IMG/VR virus record: IMGVR_UViG_3300048672_000710
Span: 1-25,269 of that record
Length of the DNA: 25,269 nt
Direction: 5' to 3' (one strand)
DNA from: a virus
The notes under the pieces were generated by a model. The model did not search any database and was not told the DNA's origin. It was given only the letters and a program-made list of their open reading frames with translations. Made by a program: the position numbers and the translations under genes. This document shows positions 1 to 5,898 of the stretch, in pieces (position 1 is the stretch's first letter; every line of letters begins with the position of its first letter).

Positions 1-313
1 AATTATATTTGCGCAGTAAATCTGGCCTACTCTCTACCAAACGGTCTAAAGCTCCGTCTGGGTCTTCTATGTCAATAGCTAAACATTGCAAGTGATATGA
101 TTTTTTAGCTACAGAAACTGCGCTATTAGCTGCAGTAGTTCTAAAACCGGAGCTTATTCTCAGAGCTTTGTTAACGCCTAATTCTGCCATAAAAGCATTT
201 ACGTTTTTTATCAATTCTGCGGCATTATTTAGCTTTTCTGGTGTTAATTCCGGGCTAGTGGCCCTTTGCGGATATTTGCCGGAACTAGTAAGTAAATCAT
301 TTATAGTAAACAT
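1..313 (-). CDS. M15-type D-Ala-D-Ala peptidase (endolysin-like), 3' end outside window
   Basis: Only the first 104 residues are inside the window. The visible part has the M15 peptidase signature: SGFR at residues 55-58, then S-Y-H-L-Q-C-L-A-I-D at 72-81, which corresponds to the family motif SxHxxGxAxD with His74 and Asp81 as zinc ligands. The usual Gly is Cys77. Family knowledge: phage M15_3 proteins cut peptidoglycan peptides and act as endolysins or virion-associated lysins. The ATG overlaps the stop of the upstream small gene (TAATG), and that gene's last codons supply the Shine-Dalgarno. Position at the end of a block of membrane and envelope genes fits a lysis role. I infer the function and cannot see the C-terminal zinc ligand. 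Confidence 0.8.
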   Translation of the reverse strand, partial: MFTINDLLTSSGKYPQRATSPELTPEKLNNAAELIKNVNAFMAELGVNKALRISSGFRTTAANSAVSVAKKSYHLQCLAIDIEDPDGALDRLVESRPDLLRKYN

Positions 314-441
314 TATAATTCTCCTAATTTAACCGTATCATAAAGTTTTGTAACGTCTTTAAGCAAATAAAAACATTCTATGTCGCTAAACTCAGACTCA
401 AATATAAGGTCCAGTTCGGGTATGTAGTAAATGTAGGCCAT
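313..441 (-). CDS. 42-residue protein, YYIPEL family copy 1
   Basis: Short protein beginning MAYIYYIPELDLIFESEF and ending KLGEL. It clearly resembles the 44-residue product at 1130-1264, sharing YYIPELD near the start and LGEL at the end. The ATG at 441 was chosen over a TTG at 501 because it is preceded by AAGGAAAA and lies two bases after the stop of the upstream gene. The final codons TTA GGA GAA TTA form the ribosome binding site of the M15 peptidase gene, so the two are probably translationally coupled. Function unknown: mostly beta-prone, acidic, with no membrane segment. Confidence 0.65.
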   Translation of the reverse strand: MAYIYYIPELDLIFESEFSDIECFYLLKDVTKLYDTVKLGEL

Positions 442-442
442 A

Positions 443-568
443 TTATTTTCCTTTTTTGTTACGCACAGCTTCATATAAATCTGCCATGATAAGGCCTGCA
501 ATTGTTAGTGAAAAAGCTCCAGAAAAAATGATTAGTGCTATTGTTATTGTGCTTATGATTGCGGTCAT
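443..568 (-). CDS. 41-residue single-pass membrane protein
   Basis: Begins MTAIISTITIALIIFSGAFS, with a continuous hydrophobic stretch over about residues 3-28 and a basic tail (RNKKGK). GAGG lies four bases before the ATG. The stop precedes the next ATG by one base, so the gene is embedded in the leftward operon ending in the M15 peptidase. Size, topology and position next to a peptidoglycan hydrolase would suit a holin-like protein, but nothing in the sequence proves this. It could equally be any small inner-membrane phage protein. Confidence 0.55.
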   Translation of the reverse strand: MTAIISTITIALIIFSGAFSLTIAGLIMADLYEAVRNKKGK

Positions 569-581
569 ATTGCCTCTTTTT

Positions 582-595
582 GCCGTTATTACGGC
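582..595. repeat. Perfect inverted repeat GCCGTTATTACGGC
   Basis: A 14-base near-palindrome with 5-bp arms in the short gap between two leftward small genes. The same sequence on the opposite strand occurs at 12905-12918 in the divergent promoter region. It belongs to a wider set of CCGG/GCCG plus TAATA or CATTAA motifs in this window. Confidence 0.5.
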
Positions 596-618
596 TGTTA
601 TAGCCAGAGAACTGGCAT

Positions 619-843
619 TTACTCGTTATCCGAACCAGTATAACGGGTTTTTGTCTCTAAATCAAGCGTTATTTCCGCCCCTAAAGAATTCAATTCATCT
701 ACAACAGCCTGCATCCAGCTTGATGCAACATTAGCCTCGCTATTATGGCCGTCATAAACAAAAGGTTTATTTACATAGTAGTAGTGGGCCCGTTCTTTTG
801 CTGATATGAGTTCGGTTTTGGTAATTTTTATAGTTTTTTTCAT
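619..843 (-). CDS. 74-residue hypothetical protein
   Basis: Begins MKKTIKITKTELISAKERAHYYY. No signal peptide or membrane segment; lysine-rich start, mixed alpha/beta character, acidic C-terminus (TGSDNE). The ATG overlaps the stop of the upstream gene by ATGA and has GGAG about ten bases upstream. It is part of the leftward string of tightly overlapping small genes. I do not recognise the family. Confidence 0.75.
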   Translation of the reverse strand: MKKTIKITKTELISAKERAHYYYVNKPFVYDGHNSEANVASSWMQAVVDELNSLGAEITLDLETKTRYTGSDNE

Positions 844-1133
844 TTCACTTTCTCCAATGCTTCATAGCTTAAAGCTGCTGATTTGCTATATCCACCGCCA
901 GGCCTTTGTGAATTAAGTTCTTCATCGTTTATCTGTTTCAAAGCCTCACGCATGATTCGATTCTCTTCGCGGAGCTTGGTTACTTCGGATGATTGAAGGG
1001 CTGTATTCCAACCTGCTTTATATCCGTGTACCAAACAATCTTTACCTGACAAGCGTGGTGCGTCGTCATTCATATAATATGTTTCATAGAGTCTTGGATA
1101 ATCTTCAGCCTTCAAATCTCTTTCGCTGCTCAT
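840..1133 (-). CDS. 97-residue protein with GYKAGWNTAL motif and coiled coil
   Basis: Residues around 38-47 read GYKAGWNTAL, a motif often seen in small accessory proteins of tailed phages. A charged coiled-coil stretch follows (LREENRIMREALKQI). The ATG overlaps the stop of the upstream YYIPEL-family gene (ATGA), whose codons GGT GAA TTA provide the ribosome binding site. Likely a soluble, possibly oligomeric protein. Function unknown. Confidence 0.75.
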   Translation of the reverse strand: MSSERDLKAEDYPRLYETYYMNDDAPRLSGKDCLVHGYKAGWNTALQSSEVTKLREENRIMREALKQINDEELNSQRPGGGYSKSAALSYEALEKVK

Positions 1134-1264
1134 AATTCACCTAACAATACACATTCATAAAAATGATTATAATTTCCTGTGATAGAATAAAATATTTTTG
1201 TATTTTCTGAATCAAATTCAATCAGCATATCTAGCTCTGGAATATAATAGACGTATGTTTTCAT
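1130..1264 (-). CDS. 44-residue protein, YYIPEL family copy 2
   Basis: Begins MKTYVYYIPELDMLIEF and ends VLLGEL. It is a clear relative of the product at 313-441: YYIPELD aligns with YYIPELD, and both end LGEL. The ATG lies directly after the stop of the Ala-rich gene. The terminal LGEL codons again contain the downstream gene's Shine-Dalgarno, so two separate gene borders in this operon use the same arrangement. No membrane segment or known domain; function unknown. Confidence 0.65.
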   Translation of the reverse strand: MKTYVYYIPELDMLIEFDSENTKIFYSITGNYNHFYECVLLGEL

Positions 1265-1819
1265 CTATCCCTCCGCATCCTTATAAATTTCTATCAAATA
1301 TTTTAGATTAAGTTCTTTTTGGGCGCTCATTGCAGCATACTCAGCAGCATAAGCAGCATACTCAGCAGCATAAGCAGCATAAGCAGCAGCATAAGCATAA
1401 GCAGCATAAGCAGCAGCATAAGCATACTCAGCAGCATAAGCAGCATAAGCAGCAGCATAAGCAGCAGCAGCAGCAGCATAAGCAGCATTTTTACATTTTC
1501 TCTTATTTTCTTCTGTGGGGTTCTGTAAATAATTATCAACGGCTTCTAATGCTAATCTTGGTCGTTTGTCTTCGGGATATCTATCTTCAAAAATATTCAA
1601 TACAGATTGAGCACACTTTAATCCAAATTTAACTGCTTCATTTTTTGTTGCAAACTTTTTCCAAACCCAGATTTTATCTTCATATGTGATATTATCTAGC
1701 TGTAGGAATTCGCTAATAGATAAATCTGTATCTTTGTAGTGGAGTAAATAGTTTTCATATCTATCTTTACATGGCCCTAAACTTGCAATGTATTCGTTTG
1801 TTATTCTTAGTTTGTTCAT
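1265..1819 (-). CDS. 184-residue protein with Ala/Tyr-rich tandem repeat
   Basis: Residues 1-108 are an ordinary globular sequence, with WVWKKFATKNEAVKFGLKCA and LALEAVDNYLQNPTEENKR in the middle. A low-complexity tract follows at about 112-167, built from AAYAA and AAEYA units, and then a normal 17-residue tail. In DNA the tract (about 1320-1485) is an imperfect repeat of GCAGCATAA-like units. The ALEAV...NPTEENKR-then-alanine pattern resembles Imm5-like immunity-protein domains found in phages and bacteria, a recollection I rate as moderate. ATG at 1819 follows GGGGGAG. The repeat is prone to length change by slippage. Confidence 0.75.
   Translation of the reverse strand: MNKLRITNEYIASLGPCKDRYENYLLHYKDTDLSISEFLQLDNITYEDKIWVWKKFATKNEAVKFGLKCAQSVLNIFEDRYPEDKRPRLALEAVDNYLQNPTEENKRKCKNAAYAAAAAAYAAAYAAYAAEYAYAAAYAAYAYAAAYAAYAAEYAAYAAEYAAMSAQKELNLKYLIEIYKDAEG
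1320..1485. repeat. Imperfect short tandem repeat encoding AAYAA units
   Basis: Runs of CAGCATAAG and CAGCATACT with 3-, 6-, 9- and 15-base periodicity. The repeat is open in several frames on both strands, which explains spurious reading frames here. It codes for the Ala/Tyr tract of the leftward gene. Confidence 0.8.
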
Positions 1820-2017
1820 CTACTCCCCCTCAAGCTTAGTCTTGTTAAAGCACTTTTTAGCTGCTTCAGGCCCTACTTCCGCCTTTGCGTCTATTGCACA
1901 GTTTAAAACCTGTTCTAAGCAGCTTTCTTTTTTCTCCCTTGGCCAGTTCCAATTAGGACTAGACTGCTTAATTCCGCAATGCATTACAATAGCTGATATT
2001 AGCATACTAATTGTCAT
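1820..2017 (-). CDS. 65-residue Cys-containing protein with hydrophobic N-terminus
   Basis: Begins MTISMLISAIVMHCG, a short hydrophobic stretch without much basic charge, followed by a polar region. Four cysteines (about residues 14, 33, 40 and 56) could form two disulfides if the protein is exported. ATG at 2017 has GGAGGA seven bases upstream and overlaps the end of the upstream gene by 11 bases. Its stop is directly followed by the Ala-rich gene's ATG. Export is an inference; function unknown. Confidence 0.6.
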   Translation of the reverse strand: MTISMLISAIVMHCGIKQSSPNWNWPREKKESCLEQVLNCAIDAKAEVGPEAAKKCFNKTKLEGE

Positions 2018-2213
2018 TTTCGTCCTCCGTTAAATTAGGCTCTTCTACAAGCTCTAAATTACCTTCAAAATAGAATCCAGACCCCCTTAAAAAATGCTCA
2101 AACTCTTGCAAAATTTCAGGCAAAGACACAGCAGAAGTCACTACAATATTTTTGCTAATTAAATTACCTCTTTCATCTTCTGTAACTCTTATAAATTTAA
2201 ATAATTGATTCAT
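2007..2213 (-). CDS. 68-residue hypothetical protein
   Basis: Begins MNQLFKFIRVTEDERGNLIS and ends in an acidic tail (LTEDENDN). I use the ATG at 2213, which has GGGAG five bases upstream, rather than a TTG at 2225. Predicted soluble, mixed alpha/beta. It sits between a membrane protein gene and a Cys-containing protein gene in the leftward small-gene operon. Unrecognised family. Confidence 0.65.
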   Translation of the reverse strand: MNQLFKFIRVTEDERGNLISKNIVVTSAVSLPEILQEFEHFLRGSGFYFEGNLELVEEPNLTEDENDN

Positions 2214-2215
2214 AA

Positions 2216-2533
2216 TTACTCCCAATGAGCAGCTCCGTTAGAAGCTACTGTTAGATTAAGTTGTTTTTGTTTGTTTGAAGCTTTCTTAGAGCCGGCATCA
2301 TGGTGATAATACCACTGATATAGGCCTTTTTTACCTATTGTCTCCTTTTCGAAGCTATTTATATAGCTAAAAAGCTCTGATTGACTGCAATGAAACTGTT
2401 GTTTTTGACATTCTACAGACTCTTCTATTCTTTCTGCTCTAAAAGACATTTCTAAGCCGTAAGATAATGCTACAAATAATCCTATAAACAGAAGTATTAC
2501 AATCAGTAGTAAGTTTTTATATTCTTTGCTCAT
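2216..2533 (-). CDS. 105-residue membrane-anchored protein
   Basis: One strong membrane helix at about residues 8-26 (LLLIVILLFIGLFVALSYG) followed by a polar domain with two cysteines in CQKQQFHC, so it is probably a bitopic inner-membrane protein with the C-terminus in the periplasm. ATG at 2533 follows AGGAG; an in-frame TTG at 2578 lies inside the promoter -35 and is not a likely start. It has its own promoter (2550-2578). Next to a lipoprotein gene it could be one half of a spanin-like pair, but the C-terminal domain lacks the usual long coiled coil, so I leave function open. Confidence 0.65.
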   Translation of the reverse strand: MSKEYKNLLLIVILLFIGLFVALSYGLEMSFRAERIEESVECQKQQFHCSQSELFSYINSFEKETIGKKGLYQWYYHHDAGSKKASNKQKQLNLTVASNGAAHWE

Positions 2534-2549
2534 ATAATCTCCTGTGTTT

Positions 2550-2578
2550 AGTATACTACAACTTATATAATACCGCAA
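2550..2578 (-). promoter_or_regulatory. Sigma70-type promoter for 2216-2533 and downstream genes
   Basis: On the minus strand, -35 TTGCGG (2573-2578), 17-base spacer, -10 TATACT (2550-2555). It lies 17 bases upstream of the ATG at 2533 and just after the end of the lipoprotein gene. Confidence 0.6.
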
Positions 2579-2616
2579 TATGAGGTATCAAAATGAGCCA
2601 TCCTTGGCCCTGATTA

Positions 2617-3117
2617 TTAGTAATGTTGATTTGTTACCGCTCCAGAATTAGAAATAGTAAATTTGCAATGAGTTCCGTCAGTAGTCTCGTAGTTTCCTGG
2701 AGATAATACTGCTAAATGTCTTTTATCGTCGTTTCCTTCAAAATAAGCCACAATTTGCCCTGAGACCAGCTTCAAACCTACTTCGTCCAATTTACCTGGA
2801 TAGTCTCCACAAAAATCAATTATAGCTATAGCAGATTGTTGGCTTGCTAATTGTGCGGTTTGTACCATTAATGCGTTTATTTGAACTTGTAGGAACTCAT
2901 CGTCATTTAATAGCATGATATCCATAGCCTCTAAATTAGCATTCAATTGGTCTTGTATTTGAGACATTCTTTTATCTTGTTCCTTATTTTTACTGCCAAA
3001 TAACGCCGCACATACATGGCCTAAGTCTCCGCCACATTGGTCAGCTAACTCTTCAGCAGCTCCGCAGCCAGTCAGCAACGCTAAACTAATAGCTATTAAT
3101 AATAATTTCAATTTCAT
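2617..3117 (-). CDS. Lipoprotein, 166 residues
   Basis: Classic lipoprotein signal peptide: MKLKLLLIAISLALLTGC, with lipobox LTGC at residues 15-18 and Cys18 as the acylation site. After a Cys- and Gly-rich stretch there is a coiled-coil-like segment (about 46-95) and a C-terminal beta domain containing FCGDYPGKLDEVGLKL and NYETTDGTHCKF. The last two segments feel familiar from other phage and bacterial surface proteins, but I cannot name the family. ATG at 3117 has AGGAG eight bases upstream. Likely exported by Sec and anchored to a membrane; possible roles are superinfection exclusion or envelope disruption. Confidence 0.75.
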   Translation of the reverse strand: MKLKLLLIAISLALLTGCGAAEELADQCGGDLGHVCAALFGSKNKEQDKRMSQIQDQLNANLEAMDIMLLNDDEFLQVQINALMVQTAQLASQQSAIAIIDFCGDYPGKLDEVGLKLVSGQIVAYFEGNDDKRHLAVLSPGNYETTDGTHCKFTISNSGAVTNQHY

Positions 3118-3126
3118 AAAATACTC

Positions 3127-3345
3127 CTATATTGGTGTTACTGTTATTTCTCCGCTGGCATCACAAACAACGTCAAGCGGCATTTCTTTTAAACTCTTAG
3201 TACAGTTACTTAAATTTCCGGAAATTGTTACCGGAGTGTTGGCTCTTATATGTACTTTACCTCCGGCAATAGGCTTAACCTCTACTATTACAGGAACTAC
3301 TATAGTCACTATTATAGTGGCGCTAGATGCTAGTATTCTAAGCAT
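3127..3345 (-). CDS. 72-residue exported or membrane-anchored small protein
   Basis: Hydrophobic N-terminus (about residues 2-22, LRILASSATIIVTIVVPVIV) followed by a beta-rich domain with two cysteines (SNCTKS and VVCDAS) that could form a disulfide. The ATG overlaps the stop of the upstream gene (TAATG) and has no clear Shine-Dalgarno, suggesting translational coupling. Directly upstream of the lipoprotein gene. Function unknown. Confidence 0.6.
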   Translation of the reverse strand: MLRILASSATIIVTIVVPVIVEVKPIAGGKVHIRANTPVTISGNLSNCTKSLKEMPLDVVCDASGEITVTPI

Positions 3346-3572
3346 TAGTGAGCCAAGTACATTTTTTGAATTTCACTTACAAACTTATTAAAATCTGTTT
3401 CATATCCAGTTCCTTCTGGCACGTCTATGGTTCCGTCATTAAAAATTACAAAACCATCTTTTAGCTCTTTGGTTACAGAATTATAATCTACCTCAAAAGC
3501 CGCGTGCGCAGTATAATACGAAAATCTAGTTATATAAGGTTTACCGTAAACTTCTTTTGTTGTGATTTTCAT
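3345..3572 (-). CDS. 75-residue hypothetical protein, first gene of small-gene operon
   Basis: Begins MKITTKEVYGKPYITRFSYY; soluble, no recognised domain. ATG has an excellent ribosome binding site (AAGGAGAT, six bases away) and is the first gene after the promoter at 3594-3622, so it should be the most strongly translated gene of this leftward operon. Its stop overlaps the next start. Function unknown. Confidence 0.7.
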   Translation of the reverse strand: MKITTKEVYGKPYITRFSYYTAHAAFEVDYNSVTKELKDGFVIFNDGTIDVPEGTGYETDFNKFVSEIQKMYLAH

Positions 3573-3593
3573 TTTTATCTCCTTGTTATAGCT

Positions 3594-3622
3594 AGTATCA
3601 CATGGCTATTTTAAAGAGTCAA
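3594..3622 (-). promoter_or_regulatory. Sigma70-type promoter of the leftward small-gene operon
   Basis: On the minus strand, -35 TTGACT (3617-3622), 17-base spacer, -10 GATACT (3594-3599) preceded by TGT as an extended -10. It sits between the terminator at 3625-3650 and the first small gene. Confidence 0.7.
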
Positions 3623-3624
3623 AT

Positions 3625-3650
3625 AAAAAAACCCAGTTTTTTAGACTGGG
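3625..3650 (-). terminator. Rho-independent terminator after the replication block
   Basis: On the minus strand, stem CCCAGT, loop CTAAAAA, stem ACTGGG, followed by seven T. It lies about 60 bases downstream of the SSB-like gene stop and just before a new promoter, separating two leftward transcription units. Confidence 0.9.
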
Positions 3651-3708
3651 CCAAAATAGGACATTTTGTAAGATTGGTTATATGATTGGATTGTTTAGAC
3701 TAAAGATA

Positions 3709-4122
3709 TTAGTCTTGGGCACTTTTAGCAGTATCAATTTGAAACAAATGAGCCATTTTACCTTTAGCAGGTCCTTTAGTCATTTTATTCTGTCCTTTGT
3801 AACTAACTCGGACTAGTTCTCCTGGCTGTACTCCGGCCATTCCCTTTTTGATAGAACCGCATGAGTTTAGGATGTATAAAGTATCGGAGCTGCCACGAAA
3901 CTTGTAGTCTGGGCTTTCTGGATTTAAGTTATTTGGTAACGTTCCTTCGTATCTTCCAATAAAAATCTCTCCAGTAGTACCGCTTTCTGCCAATTCTTTT
4001 GGCTTAATGCGGATAATACTTCCGCGCTCTTCGCTATTACTAAATACTACTCCTTCTGCGCTCAACGAATTTTGTTTTGCTAGCTCTAAGTTCGTTGTGC
4101 TTGTTACTTCTTTTTTTGCCAT
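3709..4122 (-). CDS. Probable single-stranded DNA-binding protein (OB-fold-like)
   Basis: A 137-residue soluble protein. After a disordered N-terminus, residues about 22-130 alternate beta-prone segments: GEIFIGRYEGTLPN, DTLYILNSCGSIKKGM, PGELVRVSYKGQNKM and GKMAHLFQID. The order (a value-naming strand, then G-x-L-n..., then pGdlVrv.Y.G, then a closing hFqI strand) is typical of small phage OB-fold SSB-like proteins in replication clusters. Unlike E. coli SSB there is no acidic tip, although the last residues are short and polar. ATG follows GGAGG. It is the last gene of the replication block, behind its own strong promoter. Assignment rests on pattern and context. Confidence 0.55.
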   Translation of the reverse strand: MAKKEVTSTTNLELAKQNSLSAEGVVFSNSEERGSIIRIKPKELAESGTTGEIFIGRYEGTLPNNLNPESPDYKFRGSSDTLYILNSCGSIKKGMAGVQPGELVRVSYKGQNKMTKGPAKGKMAHLFQIDTAKSAQD

Positions 4123-4181
4123 GATGGCCTCCGTATTCTACCCTTTCGGGCTTTATAGCGGCTTAATTACCGCATATATTT

Positions 4182-4210
4182 TTTATAATATTATTTATCC
4201 TTCTTGTCAA
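4182..4210 (-). promoter_or_regulatory. Near-consensus sigma70 promoter for the SSB-like gene
   Basis: On the minus strand, TTGACA (4205-4210), 17-base spacer, TATAAA (4182-4187): one of the strongest promoters in the window. The -35 lies inside the 3' end of the upstream gene. The roughly 50-base leader contains CCC-GAAA-GGG, which could form a tetraloop hairpin before the GGAGG site. Confidence 0.75.
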
Positions 4211-4520
4211 TAGTAAAGCGATTATCTACCAAAGTTCCAAGCTGTTGTTGCCGGAGTAGCATTGCTATCGATGCTATCGCAGCTCCTAAATGTGGTTGTC
4301 CGTCTACCGGGTCATTTTCTTCTCCATCATTCCACGCAGTTAAATGGCGAAGTGTGGCAGCAACAAGTTGCGAAGCTTTGTGTCCCTTGCAATAGTTATA
4401 TCTGCCGTATTTATGCTCTCCAACCATTAAAGCTTTTGCAGCAGCTATTAATGCAACTTGTGGTATCAGGCTTAGGTCGGCTTTTTCTTTGTCATTTTTA
4501 GATGCTTTTTTACTGCTCAT
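4191..4520 (-). CDS. dATP/dGTP diphosphohydrolase-like protein (DUF5664 type)
   Basis: A 109-residue all-alpha protein with the DUF5664 signature: KADLSLIP at 13-20, GEHKYGRYNY at 34-43, AATLRHLTAWNDGEENDP at 54-71 and HLGAAIASIAMLL at 77-89. The HL...W..GEE.D and HL.AA elements are the expected metal-binding residues of the MazG-like all-alpha NTP pyrophosphohydrolase fold. Family knowledge: such phage enzymes hydrolyse dATP or dGTP and shift the nucleotide pool, in some phages to favour modified bases. No base-modification gene is visible here. ATG is preceded by AGGAGGG. The gene lies between a nuclease/coiled-coil pair and the SSB-like gene. Confidence 0.75.
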   Translation of the reverse strand: MSSKKASKNDKEKADLSLIPQVALIAAAKALMVGEHKYGRYNYCKGHKASQLVAATLRHLTAWNDGEENDPVDGQPHLGAAIASIAMLLRQQQLGTLVDNRFTIDKKDK

Positions 4521-4528
4521 TAGCCCTC

Positions 4529-4837
4529 CTACTTATATTTAACTTGTAAAAGCACTCTTCGTGCATGTTTTAATTGCGTCATCTCTCTTTTGTATGTTCT
4601 TAAAGCATCCATCAAAACTTCATCTTTGGCCCACTGTCCTTGCAGGAGCTTTGAAGTAGTTTTAAAAGCAGATTCTAAGCTTCCCAGCCTTTCATCTAGC
4701 AGCCCTAAAGTTCTTGCAAGCTCTTTCTTGTCTTTCATTTCAAAATAGCTTCTAAGTTCTGGAGGGTTATTTACGACTTGTCCGTCTATAACCTTTATCA
4801 TCCTTATTACCGGGGCAAATCTGCTTAAAGTTTCCAT
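4529..4837 (-). CDS. 102-residue coiled-coil-prone hypothetical protein
   Basis: Begins METLSRFAPVIRMIKVIDGQ; residues about 35-98 are charged and helical with heptad-like hydrophobics (LARTLGLLDERLGSLESAF and later LMDALRTYKREMTQLKHAR). Start chosen at 4837: ATG lies one base after the nuclease stop and GAGG is seven bases upstream. A longer reading frame reaching 5098 would overlap the nuclease gene by 260 bases and is not credible. Possibly a partner of the upstream nuclease, by position only. Confidence 0.65.
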   Translation of the reverse strand: METLSRFAPVIRMIKVIDGQVVNNPPELRSYFEMKDKKELARTLGLLDERLGSLESAFKTTSKLLQGQWAKDEVLMDALRTYKREMTQLKHARRVLLQVKYK

Positions 4838-4838
4838 A

Positions 4839-5690
4839 TTAGACCTCGAGGACTTCATAATCTGAGAGTTCTGAAGCCTTAGATATGCTACTGTCGGACC
4901 AGATTCCGGATGCTGCGGCGGCTTTAAATTTGGAAGTGGCCTTAAGTATGTCTCTCTTTGCTGCATTGAATGAGTCCACGCCCAGCTTGTAAACTTGACA
5001 ATCAGGCTGCTGCTTACTAGTAAAAATAAAATAAAAATCAAAAGGTTTACCATAATATTGACTAAATGCCTCCATATATAGAGCTGCGGACAAATCATAT
5101 CTAAAATCTTTTACAGTTTGTTTAACGCTTTCATGGTCTACGTCATAGCCAGAAGTTTTTACATCTAATATAATACCTCTTTCAGCATCTATTTTATCCG
5201 CTCTGACTTTGATTGGTACATCATGTAATATCGTAGCGAGTGTCTGTTCGCTAACGCCGCTTGAGAGTAGGTCAAGCGCATGTTTGTTTTTTTGAACTGC
5301 CCGTACCATGTTATTAACTCTTTCCAATTGGGGGACTGATATAATGGTTTTGCCAGGATTTGCGGCTTTAAAACTTTCATATTCTTCTCCCTGTTTTCTC
5401 CAACCAGTATAAAAAGCAAATTCACTAGCCGTTACTTCCGGCTCTAATAGCATTGAATGTACTAATGAACCCTCTGAGAAGTTTGACAACGTTCTTTCGG
5501 AATGTTCTTTTTTGTTGCCTAGTATGTATTCGTCATGATACTGGTCTAATGATTTTAATACAGTTTTAATAACACTTGAGCTTAAGAAAACTCTATCTGC
5601 GTGATACACTGCATTTGATACGTTATTAAGTCCAAGTTTTAGTGGTGATTGTTCTATAGTTCTGCCTAGTGGTAATATTAGATTAGACAC
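4839..5690 (-). CDS. PD-(D/E)XK exonuclease-like protein (DUF3799/RecE-like)
   Basis: A 283-residue protein with the pattern of phage RecB/RecE-like nucleases: GSLVHSMLLEPE at 74-85 (conserved His78), VRADKI with Asp165, LDVKTS at 175-180 supplying Asp176 and Lys178, and YDLSAALY at 198-205 as the helical motif after the catalytic core. Length matches the family. GTG start with GGGGCGGA upstream, overlapping the stop of the small membrane protein gene. Family role: 5'-3' resection for recombination or replication, usually paired with an SSB or annealing protein; an SSB-like gene lies downstream. No obvious annealase was found. Confidence 0.75.
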   Translation of the reverse strand: MSNLILPLGRTIEQSPLKLGLNNVSNAVYHADRVFLSSSVIKTVLKSLDQYHDEYILGNKKEHSERTLSNFSEGSLVHSMLLEPEVTASEFAFYTGWRKQGEEYESFKAANPGKTIISVPQLERVNNMVRAVQKNKHALDLLSSGVSEQTLATILHDVPIKVRADKIDAERGIILDVKTSGYDVDHESVKQTVKDFRYDLSAALYMEAFSQYYGKPFDFYFIFTSKQQPDCQVYKLGVDSFNAAKRDILKATSKFKAAAASGIWSDSSISKASELSDYEVLEV

Positions 5691-5862
5691 TTCCGCCCCT
5701 TAGTAATAGTATTAAGTTAATTGTCCATATATAAAACAAGTCTATTGCAATTCTCAGATACATTCCTATGAGTTGTAGCAATAAGGAGACTTTATACGGT
5801 AAAAAAATCCCAGTAATAACCAACACAATCCATAATAAAAATAAAAAACGTAATAGTCTCAT
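5683..5862 (-). CDS. 59-residue small membrane protein
   Basis: Begins MRLLRFLFLLWIVLVITGIF with two hydrophobic stretches (about 3-21 and 25-53) and a short basic end. It overlaps the nuclease start by eight bases. No Shine-Dalgarno is visible, and the promoter at 5869-5897 would start transcription at or beside the ATG, so the message may be leaderless. It is an odd membrane protein inside a replication operon. The alternative is that this stretch is merely the leader of the nuclease gene. Confidence 0.45.
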   Translation of the reverse strand: MRLLRFLFLLWIVLVITGIFLPYKVSLLLQLIGMYLRIAIDLFYIWTINLILLLRGGSV

Positions 5863-5868
5863 GCTTAT

Positions 5869-5897
5869 ATAGTACCATTTTGAGACAAATTTGTCAA
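5869..5897 (-). promoter_or_regulatory. Sigma70-type promoter for the nuclease unit
   Basis: On the minus strand, TTGACA (5892-5897), 17-base spacer, TACTAT (5869-5874). The -35 lies at the stop end of the helicase gene. Confidence 0.75.
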
Positions 5898-5898
5898 T

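Noticed and set aside
456-734. Rightward hydrophobic frame near the left edge
   Set aside because: It lies opposite the leftward small-gene operon, lacks a Shine-Dalgarno and mirrors the membrane segment of the leftward 443-568 gene.
1319-1632. Long frames on both strands through the Ala-rich repeat
   Set aside because: The triplet-based repeat is open in several frames, giving Ser/Ile, His/Gln or Leu/Met runs. Only the leftward 1265-1819 frame has normal flanking sequence and a ribosome binding site.
2579-2616. Terminator after the lipoprotein gene
   Set aside because: GCCA-AGGA-TGGC gives only four base pairs and is not followed by a proper T-run; too weak to call.
4838-5098. Upstream extension of the 102-residue gene into the nuclease gene
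   Set aside because: It would overlap the nuclease by 260 bases. The ATG at 4837 with GAGG directly after the nuclease stop is the natural start.
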